A stretch of DNA of 64,000 nucleotides. It comes from [Enterobacter] lignolyticus SCF1. GTDB taxonomy: Bacteria; Pseudomonadota; Gammaproteobacteria; Enterobacterales; Enterobacteriaceae. Where the stretch lies: the NCBI RefSeq assembly GCF_000164865.1, contig NC_014618.1, positions 3,224,001 to 3,288,000 of the forward strand, read 5' to 3'. The notes under the pieces are model-generated. The model was given only the letters and a program-made list of their open reading frames with translations. It was not told the origin of the DNA and searched no databases. A program made the position numbers and the translations under genes. This document shows, piece after piece, positions 44,457 to 53,450 of the stretch (position 1 is its first letter; every line of letters starts with the position of its first letter).

Positions 44457-46115
44457 ATGCTGAAAAACATTCGCGTGATCACCGGGATTATTATCGCACT
44501 GACCATTTTTTGCCTTCTGCAAATGGTCACCGGTGGGCTGTTTTATTCGGCGGTCGATAGCGACCGGCAGAACTTCCAGAGCTCCGGCGTGCTTAACGCC
44601 CAGCAGCAAAACCTGAGCGATAGCGTGCATACGCTCATCAAAACGCGCGTCACCGTTACCCGCGTCGCCATTCGTTTTTTGAAAAATCAGCGCGATCCGG
44701 CGTCGCTTGACGCTATCAATAAGCTGCTGAGCAGCGCCGACGATTCGCTGAATAATGCGCAGACGCTCTACGCAAGCTATCGCGAGCTGCCGCCCGTCGA
44801 AGGTCAAAGCCCTGCGCTGGCCGATGAAATGGAAAAAAACTGGCGCCAGATGCACGACGTGCTGCAACAGTCCATTGCTTACCTGCGCGCCGATAACTAT
44901 CAGGCTTACGGTAATCTCGACGCCCAGCAGGCGCAGGACGATATGGAAGCCGCCTATAGCCACTGGCGGGAAAAGAACAACATTCTGCTGAAGGCGGCCG
45001 CAGAGCAAAACCAGAACAGCTTTATCCGGATGCTGTGGACGCTGGGCGCTATTCTGCTGGCGGTTGTCGCCGTCATAGTGACTATCTGGCTCGGCCTGCG
45101 GCATCTGCTAATGAAACCGCTGGCGTCGGTCATGGAGCATATCCGGATTATCGCCCGCGGCGACCTCACGCACCGCATCGCGATTCAGGGGCGTAACGAG
45201 ATGAGCCAGCTGGCCGCCGGTCTGCACGACATGCAGCAGTCGCTGATCGCCACCGTCGGCGCCGTACGCCACAGCACCGACGCTATCTATACCGGCGCCG
45301 GGGAAATAGCCACCGGCAGCAACGACCTCTCGTCACGCACCGAGCAGCAGGCCGCTTCGCTGGAGGAAACCGCCGCCAGCATGGAGGAGCTGACCGCGAC
45401 GGTGAGACAGAACACCGACAACGCCCGTCAGGCGACGCAGCTGGCGAAAACCGCCTCCGAAACGGCGGCGCGCGGCGGCCGCGTGGTCGACAACGTCGTG
45501 CGGACGATGCACGATATCGCCAGCAGCTCGCAGCAAATTGCCCATATCACCGGCGTTATCGACGGTATCGCTTTTCAGACCAACATCCTGGCGCTTAACG
45601 CCGCCGTGGAAGCCGCCCGCGCCGGGGAGCAGGGCCGCGGATTTGCGGTCGTGGCCGGTGAGGTTCGCACGCTCGCCAGCCGCAGCGCGCAGGCGGCGAA
45701 AGAGATTAAAGGGCTGATTGAAAACTCGGTTAGCCGCGTCAATACCGGTTCTGAACAGGTATCGGAGGCAGGCGATACGATGAAGGAGATCGTCAGCGCC
45801 ATCACCCGCGTCACCGACATTATGGGGGAAATCGCCTCGGCCTCCGACGAGCAGAGCCGCGGCATTGAGCAGGTAAGCCAGGCGGTATCGCAGATGGACA
45901 GCGTTACCCAGCAGAACGCCGCGCTGGTGCAGGAATCCGCGGCGGCCGCGACGGCGCTGGAGGACCAGGCGGAACACCTGCGCCAGGCGGTGGCCGCTTT
46001 TCGCCTGAATGCCAGACCGGCGCAGGCCTCACGGGCCGATGCGCCAAATCCCCCGGCCGCCCCTCGTCCGATGGCGTCCACCGGCGGCAGCGACGCCAAC
46101 TGGGAAACGTTCTAA
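44457..46115 (+). CDS. methyl-accepting chemotaxis protein (Tar/Tsr type)
   Basis: A 552-residue chemoreceptor. TM1 is about residues 7-30, a Tar/Tsr-like four-helix periplasmic domain spans about 35-190, TM2 is near 190-212 and HAMP follows (LMKPLASVMEHIRIIARGDLTHRI). The signalling tip matches enteric receptors (GIAFQTNILALNAAVEAARAGEQGRGFAVVAGEVRTLA). Methylation helices flank it, and the C terminus ends in the NWETF pentapeptide that tethers CheR/CheB in major receptors. The ligand is unknown. It is monocistronic behind a sigma-28-like promoter, inserted between modA and acrZ, which are adjacent in E. coli. It is not an obvious orthologue of an E. coli receptor. Confidence 0.93.
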   Translation: MLKNIRVITGIIIALTIFCLLQMVTGGLFYSAVDSDRQNFQSSGVLNAQQQNLSDSVHTLIKTRVTVTRVAIRFLKNQRDPASLDAINKLLSSADDSLNNAQTLYASYRELPPVEGQSPALADEMEKNWRQMHDVLQQSIAYLRADNYQAYGNLDAQQAQDDMEAAYSHWREKNNILLKAAAEQNQNSFIRMLWTLGAILLAVVAVIVTIWLGLRHLLMKPLASVMEHIRIIARGDLTHRIAIQGRNEMSQLAAGLHDMQQSLIATVGAVRHSTDAIYTGAGEIATGSNDLSSRTEQQAASLEETAASMEELTATVRQNTDNARQATQLAKTASETAARGGRVVDNVVRTMHDIASSSQQIAHITGVIDGIAFQTNILALNAAVEAARAGEQGRGFAVVAGEVRTLASRSAQAAKEIKGLIENSVSRVNTGSEQVSEAGDTMKEIVSAITRVTDIMGEIASASDEQSRGIEQVSQAVSQMDSVTQQNAALVQESAAAATALEDQAEHLRQAVAAFRLNARPAQASRADAPNPPAAPRPMASTGGSDANWETF

Positions 46116-46124
46116 CGCGTTTTG

Positions 46125-46163
46125 CAAAAAAAAAGCGGAGATTGTCTCAGGACAATCTCCGCT
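46125..46163 (-). terminator. terminator of acrZ
   Basis: AGCGGAGATTGTC (46134-46146), loop TCAG, GACAATCTCCGCT (46151-46163) forms a perfect 13-bp stem. The plus-strand A-run at 46126-46134 provides the U-tract for minus-strand transcripts; it also lies after the converging chemoreceptor gene. Confidence 0.9.
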
Positions 46164-46176
46164 CAGTGCTAAAGCA

Positions 46177-46326
46177 TCAGTGATTTTTTTGCGGGCCGTC
46201 TTTATGACCGATACCGGAAAGGACGTTAAACACTTCGCCGAGACCGTAAATCAACCCCAGGATCACCGCCATCACCACGGGAACCATGATTACGGCAAAG
46301 ACCAGACTTTTCAACAACTCTAACAT
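46177..46326 (-). CDS. acrZ: AcrAB-TolC efflux accessory small protein AcrZ
   Basis: A 49-residue single-helix membrane protein (MLELLKSLVFAVIMVPVVMA at the N terminus, then a short tail ending GPQKNH), nearly identical to E. coli AcrZ (YbhT) in length and sequence. AcrZ binds AcrB in the inner membrane and widens efflux of some drugs. ATG 46324-46326; stop 46177-46179. In E. coli acrZ sits directly upstream of modA; here the chemoreceptor gene separates them. Divergent from modE. Confidence 0.95.
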   Translation of the reverse strand: MLELLKSLVFAVIMVPVVMAVILGLIYGLGEVFNVLSGIGHKDGPQKNH

Positions 46327-46454
46327 GGTTAGCTCCAGACATTGTGATTCCTTCATTGTAACCCGATAATCAGGAAAAACACGCCCCTTTTGTGCGATGG
46401 GTTATGCCATAATCCCCTCTTACACAGGTTTATCCCGATAAGCAGGACATTGAT

Positions 46455-47243
46455 ATGCAGGCCGAAATTCTTCTTACCCTCAAGCTTCAGCAGCGGCTGT
46501 TCGCCGACCCGCGCCGTATCGCCCTCCTGAAGCACATTGCGCTGACCGGGTCCATCAGCCAGGGGGCCAGGGACGCCGGAATCAGCTACAAAAGCGCCTG
46601 GGATGCCATTAATGAGATGAATACGCTGAGCGAACAACCGCTGGTAGATCGCGCCACCGGCGGCAAAGGCGGCGGCGGCGCGGTGCTTACCCGCTACGGC
46701 GAACGTCTGGTTCAGCTTTACGATCTGCTGGCGCAAATTCAGCAGAAGGCCTTTGACGTATTAAGCGACGATGACGCCCTGCCGCTGAACAGTCTGCTGG
46801 CGGCGATTTCCCGCTTTTCGCTGCAAACCAGCGCCCGCAACCAGTGGTTTGGCACCATTACCCGCCGCGACCATCAGCAGGTGCAGGAACACGTTGACGT
46901 GACGCTCGCCGACGGCGAAACGCGGCTGAAGGTCGCCGTTACGGCGCAAAGCGGCGAACGCCTGGGGCTGGAGGAAGGTAAAGAGGTGCTGGTGCTGCTG
47001 AAAGCGCCGTGGGTCGGGATCACCGGCGACCCGGCCGTCGCCGCCGGCGCGGATAACCAGCTTAGCGGTACGATAAGCCATATTGAACGCGGCGACGCAC
47101 AGTGCGAAGTGCTAATGACCCTGCCTGACGGTCAGCCGCTGTGCGCCACCGTTCCGGCGGATCAGGCCCGCACTCTCAGCGAAGGTCAGCAGGCCATCGC
47201 GTGGTTCAACGCCGATCGCGTCATCCTCGCCACCCTCTGCTGA
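46455..47243 (+). CDS. modE: molybdate-responsive regulator ModE
   Basis: A 262-residue regulator, same length as E. coli ModE. The N-terminal LysR-like winged helix (ALTGSISQGARDAGISYKSAWDAINEMN) is followed by two Mop-like molybdate-binding domains (from about residue 125), with the conserved SARNQWFG. Molybdate-loaded ModE represses modABC through the dyad at 44241-44270 and activates moa and molybdoenzyme genes in E. coli. It is followed by modF after 67 bases. Confidence 0.96.
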   Translation: MQAEILLTLKLQQRLFADPRRIALLKHIALTGSISQGARDAGISYKSAWDAINEMNTLSEQPLVDRATGGKGGGGAVLTRYGERLVQLYDLLAQIQQKAFDVLSDDDALPLNSLLAAISRFSLQTSARNQWFGTITRRDHQQVQEHVDVTLADGETRLKVAVTAQSGERLGLEEGKEVLVLLKAPWVGITGDPAVAAGADNQLSGTISHIERGDAQCEVLMTLPDGQPLCATVPADQARTLSEGQQAIAWFNADRVILATLC

Positions 47244-47310
47244 GGGCCTTGACTTTCACCGGCGGAACACGTATCCCTGTTTTAAATCGCTGCATAAAAC
47301 GGGATACACA

Positions 47311-48780
47311 ATGTCATCATTGCAAATTTCGCAAGGCACGTTTCGTCTTAGCGATACAAAAACGCTCTCTATCGAAGATTTGACCCTGCGCGCTGGCGAA
47401 AGCTGGGCTTTTGTCGGCAGCAACGGCAGCGGCAAATCGGCCCTCGCGCGGGCGCTGTCCGGCGAGCTTCCCCTGCTGGCAGGCGCCCGTCGCGGCGACT
47501 TTTCGCGCATCACCCGCCTCTCCTTCGAGCAGCTGCAAAGGCTCGTCAGCGAAGAGTGGCAGCGTAATAACACCGATCTGCTGAGCCCCGGCGAAGAGGA
47601 TACCGGACGGACGACGGCGGAAATCATTCAGGACGAGGTTAAAAACCCGGCACGCTGCGCGGCGCTCGCCGAACGTTTCGGCATCAGCAAGCTCCTCGAT
47701 CGCCGCTTTAAGTATCTCTCGACGGGGGAAACCCGTAAAACCCTGCTCTGCCAGGCGTTAATGAACGAACCGGATCTGCTGATCCTCGATGAGCCCTTCG
47801 ACGGTCTGGACGTCGCGTCGCGTCAGACGCTGGCTGAGCTGCTGGCGACGCTGCACCACGACGGCTATACCCTGGCGCTGGTGCTGAACCGCTTTGATGA
47901 AATTCCGGATTTTGTGCAGTACGCGGGCGCGCTGGCTGACTGTACGCTGCTGGAAACCGGTGAGAAAAACGCGCTGCTGGAGCACGCGCTCATCGCCCAG
48001 CTGGCGCACAGCGAAAAGCTCTGCGGCATAACGCTTCCGGAACCCGACGCCCCTCCCGCGCGTCTGACCCTGGCCGATTCGCTGCCGCGGATCGTGCTGC
48101 GCGACGGCGTGGTCTCCTACAACGACCGGCCCATCATCAACCACCTCTCCTGGACGGTGAATCCCGGCGAACACTGGCAAATCGTCGGCCCGAACGGCGC
48201 TGGAAAATCCACGCTGCTGAGCCTGGTCACCGGCGATCATCCCCAGGGCTACAGCAACGATTTGACCCTCTTCGGCCGCCGCCGCGGCAGCGGGGAAACC
48301 ATCTGGGATATCAAAAAACACATCGGCTACGTCAGCAGCAGCCTGCATCTCGACTACCGCGTCAGCACCAACGTGCGTAACGTGATCCTCTCCGGCTTTT
48401 TTGACTCCATCGGCATCTATCAGGCGGTGTCGGATAAGCAGCGCAAGCTGGCGCAGGGCTGGCTGGATATCCTCGGGATGGACAGCCGTACCGCCGACGC
48501 CCCGTTCCATAGCCTGTCATGGGGCCAGCAGCGGCTGGCGCTGATCGTCCGCGCGCTGGTGAAGCACCCGACGCTGCTTATCCTTGACGAGCCATTACAG
48601 GGGCTTGATCCGCTCAACCGCCAGCTGGTGCGCCGCTTTATCGACGTGCTGATAAGCGAAGGAAATACCCAGTTGCTGTTTGTTTCCCACCATGCGGAGG
48701 ATGCGCCGGCCTGCATTACCCATCGTCTGGCCTTTATTCCCGAAGGCGACGGCTACGCATACGCCGTCGGTCCACGCTGA
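47311..48780 (+). CDS. modF: ABC ATPase ModF (PhrA)
   Basis: A 489-residue protein with two ABC domains and no membrane segments. Walker A motifs are GSNGSGKSALA and GPNGAGKSTLL; Walker B motifs LLILDEPFDGLD and LLILDEPLQGLD; the signatures are degenerate (LSTGETRK, LSWGQQRL). It was named for linkage to modE; its E. coli function is unclear (once linked to photorepair). Same strand as modE, ended by a terminator. Confidence 0.94.
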   Translation: MSSLQISQGTFRLSDTKTLSIEDLTLRAGESWAFVGSNGSGKSALARALSGELPLLAGARRGDFSRITRLSFEQLQRLVSEEWQRNNTDLLSPGEEDTGRTTAEIIQDEVKNPARCAALAERFGISKLLDRRFKYLSTGETRKTLLCQALMNEPDLLILDEPFDGLDVASRQTLAELLATLHHDGYTLALVLNRFDEIPDFVQYAGALADCTLLETGEKNALLEHALIAQLAHSEKLCGITLPEPDAPPARLTLADSLPRIVLRDGVVSYNDRPIINHLSWTVNPGEHWQIVGPNGAGKSTLLSLVTGDHPQGYSNDLTLFGRRRGSGETIWDIKKHIGYVSSSLHLDYRVSTNVRNVILSGFFDSIGIYQAVSDKQRKLAQGWLDILGMDSRTADAPFHSLSWGQQRLALIVRALVKHPTLLILDEPLQGLDPLNRQLVRRFIDVLISEGNTQLLFVSHHAEDAPACITHRLAFIPEGDGYAYAVGPR

Positions 48781-48788
48781 ATGTCCTC

Positions 48789-48813
48789 GCGGGAGGATCG
48801 CCTCCCGCTTTTT
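48789..48813 (+). terminator. terminator of modF
   Basis: GCGGGAGG, ATCG, CCTCCCGC then TTTTT (48809-48813), 8 bases after the modF stop. Confidence 0.92.
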
Positions 48814-48891
48814 CAGATTAAGGCAGGATTTATTCACTTTCACATTGATTTATAATAAAAAATCTTTGTGGCGTTGTTCTAAAACACGCAA

Positions 48892-48907
48892 GTGTAAACG
48901 ATTCCAC
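48892..48907 (+). promoter_or_regulatory. gal external operator (OE) for GalR/GalS
   Basis: GTGTAAACGATTCCAC is identical to the E. coli OE, 79-94 bases upstream of galE. Confidence 0.92.
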
Positions 48908-48917
48908 TAACGCAGCG

Positions 48918-48960
48918 CATGTCACACTTTTCACATCTCTGTTATGCTATGGTTATCACA
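48918..48960 (+). promoter_or_regulatory. gal promoter and CRP site region
   Basis: ATGTCACACTTTTCACATC (CRP site) and GTTATGCTATGGTTAT (overlapping -10 elements of the two gal promoters) follow the E. coli galE promoter base for base with few changes. Confidence 0.85.
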
Positions 48961-48985
48961 TACCATAAGCCTAATGGAGCGAAAA

Positions 48986-50002
48986 ATGAGAGTACTGGTT
49001 ACAGGTGGTAGCGGTTACATAGGTAGTCATACCTGCGTGCAATTGCTGCAACAGGGTCATGACGTCGTCATCCTGGATAATCTGTGTAACAGTAAGCGCA
49101 GCGTTTTACCGGTTATTGAACGCCTGGGCGGCAAGCACGCCACCTTCGTTGAGGGCGATATCCGCAACGAAGCGCTGATGGCCGAACTTCTCCACGATCA
49201 CGCGATTGACGCGGTGATCCACTTCGCCGGACTGAAGGCCGTTGGCGAATCGGTCGCCAAACCGCTTGAGTATTATGACAACAACGTCAACGGCACGCTG
49301 CGCCTCATTGCCGCCATGCGCGCCGCCAACGTGAAAAACTTCATTTTCAGCTCCTCCGCAACGGTCTATGGCGATCAGCCGAAGATCCCGTATGTCGAAA
49401 GCTTCCCGACCGGCACGCCGCAAAGCCCCTACGGCAAAAGCAAACTGATGGTGGAACAGATCCTCACCGACCTGCAAAAAGCGCAGCCGGACTGGAGCAT
49501 CGCGCTGCTGCGCTACTTCAATCCGGTCGGCGCACATCCGTCGGGCGACATGGGCGAAGACCCTCAGGGCATTCCCAACAACCTGATGCCGTACATTGCG
49601 CAGGTAGCGGTTGGTCGCCGCGACTCGCTGGCGATTTTTGGCAACGACTACCCGACCGAAGACGGCACCGGCGTGCGGGATTACATCCACGTCATGGACC
49701 TTGCCGATGGCCACGTCGCCGCGATGGAAAAACTGGCCGACAAGCCGGGCGTGCATATCTACAACCTCGGCGCCGGCATCGGCAGCAGCGTACTGGATGT
49801 GGTTAACGCCTTCAGCAAAGCCTCCGGCAAACCGATCAATTACCATTTTGCGCCTCGTCGCGACGGCGATCTCCCGGCCTACTGGGCCGATGCGAGCAAA
49901 GCTGACCGCGAGCTGAACTGGCGCGTGACACGTAACCTTGATGAGATGGCGCAGGACACCTGGCACTGGCAGTCGCGCCACCCGCAGGGGTATCCTGACT
50001 AA
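48986..50002 (+). CDS. galE: UDP-glucose 4-epimerase GalE
   Basis: A 338-residue short-chain dehydrogenase-type epimerase interconverting UDP-glucose and UDP-galactose. NAD loop is VTGGSGYIGSH; catalytic Ser/Tyr/Lys in FSSSATVYGD and SPYGKSK. ATG 48986 (MRVLVTGG) follows GGAG; upstream in-frame codons lie in the promoter. First gene of galETKM; its 5' end contains operator OI. Confidence 0.98.
   Translation: MRVLVTGGSGYIGSHTCVQLLQQGHDVVILDNLCNSKRSVLPVIERLGGKHATFVEGDIRNEALMAELLHDHAIDAVIHFAGLKAVGESVAKPLEYYDNNVNGTLRLIAAMRAANVKNFIFSSSATVYGDQPKIPYVESFPTGTPQSPYGKSKLMVEQILTDLQKAQPDWSIALLRYFNPVGAHPSGDMGEDPQGIPNNLMPYIAQVAVGRRDSLAIFGNDYPTEDGTGVRDYIHVMDLADGHVAAMEKLADKPGVHIYNLGAGIGSSVLDVVNAFSKASGKPINYHFAPRRDGDLPAYWADASKADRELNWRVTRNLDEMAQDTWHWQSRHPQGYPD
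49005..49020 (+). promoter_or_regulatory. gal internal operator (OI) within galE
   Basis: GTGGTAGCGGTTACAT is identical to E. coli OI and is 113 bases from OE start to start, the spacing that supports GalR/HU looping. Confidence 0.9.
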
Positions 50003-50011
50003 GGAACAGTA

Positions 50012-51058
50012 ATGACGCAATTTAACCCCGTCGACCATCCGCATCGTCGCTATAACCCGCTGACAGACCAGTGGATTCTGGTCTCTCCGCACCGCGCAAA
50101 GCGCCCCTGGCAGGGGGCGCAAGAAACGCCGGCTAAGCAGACGCTGCCCGCCCATGACCCGGACTGTTTTCTCTGTCCGGGCAACACCCGCGTGACCGGC
50201 GATAAAAACCCGCCCTACACCGGGACCTACGTTTTCACCAACGATTTTGCCGCGCTGATGACCGATACCCCTGCCGCGCCGGAAAGCGACGACCCGCTGA
50301 TGCGCTGCCAGAGCGCGCGCGGCACCAGCCGGGTTATCTGCTTCTCGCCGGATCACAGCAAAACGCTGCCGGAGCTGACGCTCGACGCGCTCGCCGGGGT
50401 GATCGCCACCTGGCAACAGCAGACCGCCGAGCTCGGCGAACGCTATCCGTGGGTGCAGGTTTTTGAAAACAAAGGGGCGGCGATGGGGTGCTCGAACCCG
50501 CATCCGCACGGCCAGGTATGGGCGAACAGCTTCCTGCCGAATGAAGTCGAACGTGAGGATCGCCTGCAAAAAGCGTACTTCAGCAGACAGCGCTCCCCCA
50601 TGCTGGTGGACTACGTCCAGCGCGAACTGGCTGACGGCAGCCGCACCGTGGTGGAAACAGAGCACTGGCTGGCGGTAGTGCCCTATTGGGCAGCCTGGCC
50701 GTTTGAAACGCTGCTGCTGCCAAAGGCGCACGTGCTGCGTATTACCGATCTGACCGACGCCCAGCGCCGTGACCTGGCACTGGCGCTGAAAAAGCTGACC
50801 AGCCGTTACGACAACCTGTTTCAGTGCTCTTTCCCCTACTCGATGGGCTGGCACGGCGCGCCGTTTAACGATGAAGACAATCAGCACTGGCAGCTCCACG
50901 CGCATTTCTATCCGCCTCTGCTGCGCTCCGCTACCGTGCGTAAGTTCATGGTGGGCTATGAAATGCTGGCGGAAACCCAGCGTGACCTGACGGCAGAACA
51001 AGCCGCTGAGCGCCTGCGCGCGGTCAGCGACGTTCATTTTCGCGAATCTGGAGTTTAA
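50012..51058 (+). CDS. galT: galactose-1-phosphate uridylyltransferase GalT
   Basis: A 348-residue HIT-superfamily transferase exchanging UMP between UDP-glucose and galactose-1-phosphate. The active site is SNPHPHGQVW with the nucleophilic His; metal-site residues include DCFLCPGN and the late HAHFYPPLLRS. AAGGAA precedes the ATG; 9 bases after galE and 2 bases before galK. Confidence 0.97.
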   Translation: MTQFNPVDHPHRRYNPLTDQWILVSPHRAKRPWQGAQETPAKQTLPAHDPDCFLCPGNTRVTGDKNPPYTGTYVFTNDFAALMTDTPAAPESDDPLMRCQSARGTSRVICFSPDHSKTLPELTLDALAGVIATWQQQTAELGERYPWVQVFENKGAAMGCSNPHPHGQVWANSFLPNEVEREDRLQKAYFSRQRSPMLVDYVQRELADGSRTVVETEHWLAVVPYWAAWPFETLLLPKAHVLRITDLTDAQRRDLALALKKLTSRYDNLFQCSFPYSMGWHGAPFNDEDNQHWQLHAHFYPPLLRSATVRKFMVGYEMLAETQRDLTAEQAAERLRAVSDVHFRESGV

Positions 51059-51060
51059 TA

Positions 51061-52209
51061 ATGAGTCTGAAAGAAAAAACACAATCTCTGTTTGCTGAAA
51101 AATTCGGCTACCCTGCCAACCACGTGATTCAGGCGCCTGGCCGCGTCAACCTGATCGGCGAGCATACCGACTACAACGACGGTTTTGTCCTGCCCTGCGC
51201 CATCGACTACCAGACGGTGATCGCCTGCGCGCCGCGTCAGGATCGTACTGTCCGGGTTATCGCCGCCGACTACGACAACCAGACGGACGAGTTTTCGCTG
51301 GACGCCCCTATCGTGACCCACGACAGCCAGCAGTGGTCAAACTACGTGCGCGGGGTGGTTAAACACCTGCAAAAGCGCAACCGCAGCTTCAACGGCGTGG
51401 ATATGGTCATCAGCGGCGATGTGCCGCAGGGCGCAGGGCTCAGCTCATCAGCCTCGCTGGAAGTGGCGGTCGGCACCGTCTTCCAGCAGCTGTATCATCT
51501 GCCGCTTGACGGCGCGCAGATTGCGCTCAACGGCCAGGAAGCGGAAAACCAGTTTGTCGGCTGCAACTGCGGCATTATGGATCAGCTGATTTCCGCGCTG
51601 GGGAAAAAAGACCACGCGCTGCTGATCGACTGCCGGACGCTGGGCACCAGGGCCGTTTCGATGCCGAAGGGCGCAGCGGTCATCATTATCAACAGCAACT
51701 TCAAACGTACCCTGGTCGGCAGCGAATACAACACCCGCCGCCAGCAGTGCGAAACCGGCGCCCGCTTCTTCCAGCAGCCTGCGCTGCGCGACGTGACCCT
51801 GAACGAATTTAATAAGGTTGCCCACGAGCTCGACCCGGTGGTGGCAAAACGCGTTCGCCACGTGCTGACCGAGAACGCCCGTACGGTTGAAGCCGCCTCG
51901 GCGCTGGAAAAAGGCGACCTGAAGCGGATGGGCGAGCTGATGGCGGAATCTCACGTCTCGATGCGCGATGATTTTGAAATCACCGTGCCGCAGATAGACA
52001 CCCTGGTGGAGATTGTCAAAGCGACCATCGGCGACAAAGGCGGCGTGCGCATGACCGGCGGCGGCTTCGGCGGCTGCATCGTGGCTCTGGTGCCGGAAGC
52101 GCTGGTTCCCGTCGTAAAAGAAGCCGTTGCCGCGCAGTATGAAGCGAAAACCGGCATCAAAGAGACCTTCTACGTGTGCAAACCGTCACAGGGAGCGGGC
52201 CAGTGCTGA
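51061..52209 (+). CDS. galK: galactokinase GalK
   Basis: A 382-residue GHMP kinase phosphorylating galactose at C1. Signature GRVNLIGEHTDYNDGFVLP, ATP loop GDVPQGAGLSSSASLEVA, and GGFGGCIVALVP at the C-terminal motif. Same length as E. coli. Its stop overlaps the galM GTG start by 7 bases. Confidence 0.97.
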   Translation: MSLKEKTQSLFAEKFGYPANHVIQAPGRVNLIGEHTDYNDGFVLPCAIDYQTVIACAPRQDRTVRVIAADYDNQTDEFSLDAPIVTHDSQQWSNYVRGVVKHLQKRNRSFNGVDMVISGDVPQGAGLSSSASLEVAVGTVFQQLYHLPLDGAQIALNGQEAENQFVGCNCGIMDQLISALGKKDHALLIDCRTLGTRAVSMPKGAAVIIINSNFKRTLVGSEYNTRRQQCETGARFFQQPALRDVTLNEFNKVAHELDPVVAKRVRHVLTENARTVEAASALEKGDLKRMGELMAESHVSMRDDFEITVPQIDTLVEIVKATIGDKGGVRMTGGGFGGCIVALVPEALVPVVKEAVAAQYEAKTGIKETFYVCKPSQGAGQC

Positions 52210-53243
52210 CTGATAACTCCACGCTGGCCCCTGACGGCCAGCCCTGGCGACTGCTCACCCTGCGCAACGGCGCCGGAATGGTCGTCACGCTGATGGACTG
52301 GGGCGCGACCCTGCTGTCCGCGCAGGTGCCGCTTAACGACGGCAGTCTTCGCGAGGCGCTGCTTGGCTGCGCCGGTCCTGAACAGTATCCGCAGCAGGCG
52401 GCGTTTCTCGGCGCGTCGGTCGGCCGCTATGCCAACCGTATCGCCGACAGCCGCTACACGCTTTCGGGCGAGGTCGTCACGCTGTCGCCTAGCCAGGGCG
52501 TCAACCAGCTGCACGGCGGGCCGGAGGGGTTTGACAAACGCCGCTGGCAAATCGTCAGCCACAGCGACAACAGCGTGCTGTTCGCGCTGGAGTCTTCCGA
52601 CGGCGACCAGGGTTTTCCCGGCAATCTGCGCGCTACGGCCCGCTATCAGCTGACCGACGATAACCGCATCAGCATCGAATACCGCGCGACCGTCGATAAG
52701 CCCTGCCCGGTGAACATGACCAACCACGTCTATTTCAACCTGGACGGCGAGCAGACCGACGTACGTAATCACCGCCTGCAGATTTTTGCGCAGCAGTATC
52801 TGCCGGTCGATGAAACGGGGATCCCGCGCGCGGGCCTGAAGAATGTCGCGGGCACCAGCTTTGATTTTCGCGATGCCAAAGCCATCGCCCGGGAGTTCCT
52901 CAGCGACGCCGATCAGCGTAAAACCAAAGGCTACGATCACGCGTTTCTGCTCAGCGCCGCAGGCGATGTGCAGCAGCCCGCCGCGATCGTCTGCTCGGCG
53001 GACGGCAGGCTGCAGCTTAAGGTGATGACCTCCGCCCCCGCGCTGCAGTTCTACTCCGGCAACTATCTGGGCGGCACGCCTTCCCGCAGCGGCGGCACCT
53101 ATGCCGACTGGCAGGGGCTGGCGCTGGAAAGCGAGTTTCTCCCCGACAGCCCGAATCACCCCGAATGGCCCCAGCCTGACTGCATTTTGCGGCCTGGCGC
53201 GGAGTACGTCAGCCTCACCGAATACCAGTTTATCGCACTGTGA
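52203..53243 (+). CDS. galM: aldose 1-epimerase (galactose mutarotase) GalM
   Basis: A 346-residue mutarotase converting beta- to alpha-galactose for GalK. Conserved: FLGASVGRYANRIA, VNQLHGGPEGFDKRRW (catalytic His) and MTNHVYFNLDGE; Glu in LALESEFLPDSPNHPEWP. It starts at GTG 52203, as in E. coli; this overlaps galK. Last gene of the gal operon, followed by a terminator. Confidence 0.96.
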   Translation: MLTDNSTLAPDGQPWRLLTLRNGAGMVVTLMDWGATLLSAQVPLNDGSLREALLGCAGPEQYPQQAAFLGASVGRYANRIADSRYTLSGEVVTLSPSQGVNQLHGGPEGFDKRRWQIVSHSDNSVLFALESSDGDQGFPGNLRATARYQLTDDNRISIEYRATVDKPCPVNMTNHVYFNLDGEQTDVRNHRLQIFAQQYLPVDETGIPRAGLKNVAGTSFDFRDAKAIAREFLSDADQRKTKGYDHAFLLSAAGDVQQPAAIVCSADGRLQLKVMTSAPALQFYSGNYLGGTPSRSGGTYADWQGLALESEFLPDSPNHPEWPQPDCILRPGAEYVSLTEYQFIAL

Positions 53244-53247
53244 TCCC

Positions 53248-53276
53248 CGGCCCTCCTTGATGGAGGGCTTTTTTTG
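53248..53276 (+). terminator. terminator of the gal operon
   Basis: GCCCTCC, TTGAT, GGAGGGC then TTTTTTT, just after galM. Confidence 0.9.
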
Positions 53277-53406
53277 TCCATGTTGCTGAAATTAACGCCA
53301 GACTCAGACAAAAAAATAACTGCCGATTCACAAGCACCTTACACTGCGTCTCTATTTTCGCTATGGTTATGGTTAAGCGTTGCCGCTGGCCCCGTCACGG
53401 CAATAT

Positions 53407-53425
53407 AATGAGAATTGTTATCATT
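53407..53425 (+). promoter_or_regulatory. Fur box upstream of gpmA
   Basis: AATGAGAATTGTTATCATT resembles the 19-bp Fur consensus GATAATGATAATCATTATC. It ends 25 bases before the gpmA ATG. E. coli gpmA is reported to be iron/Fur regulated. Confidence 0.75.
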
Positions 53426-53450
53426 CAATAAAGCTTATGAGGAGTAAAAC

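Noticed and set aside
49106..51082. 658-codon minus-strand frame opposite galE and galT
   Set aside because: Antisense shadow; both gal genes are unambiguous.
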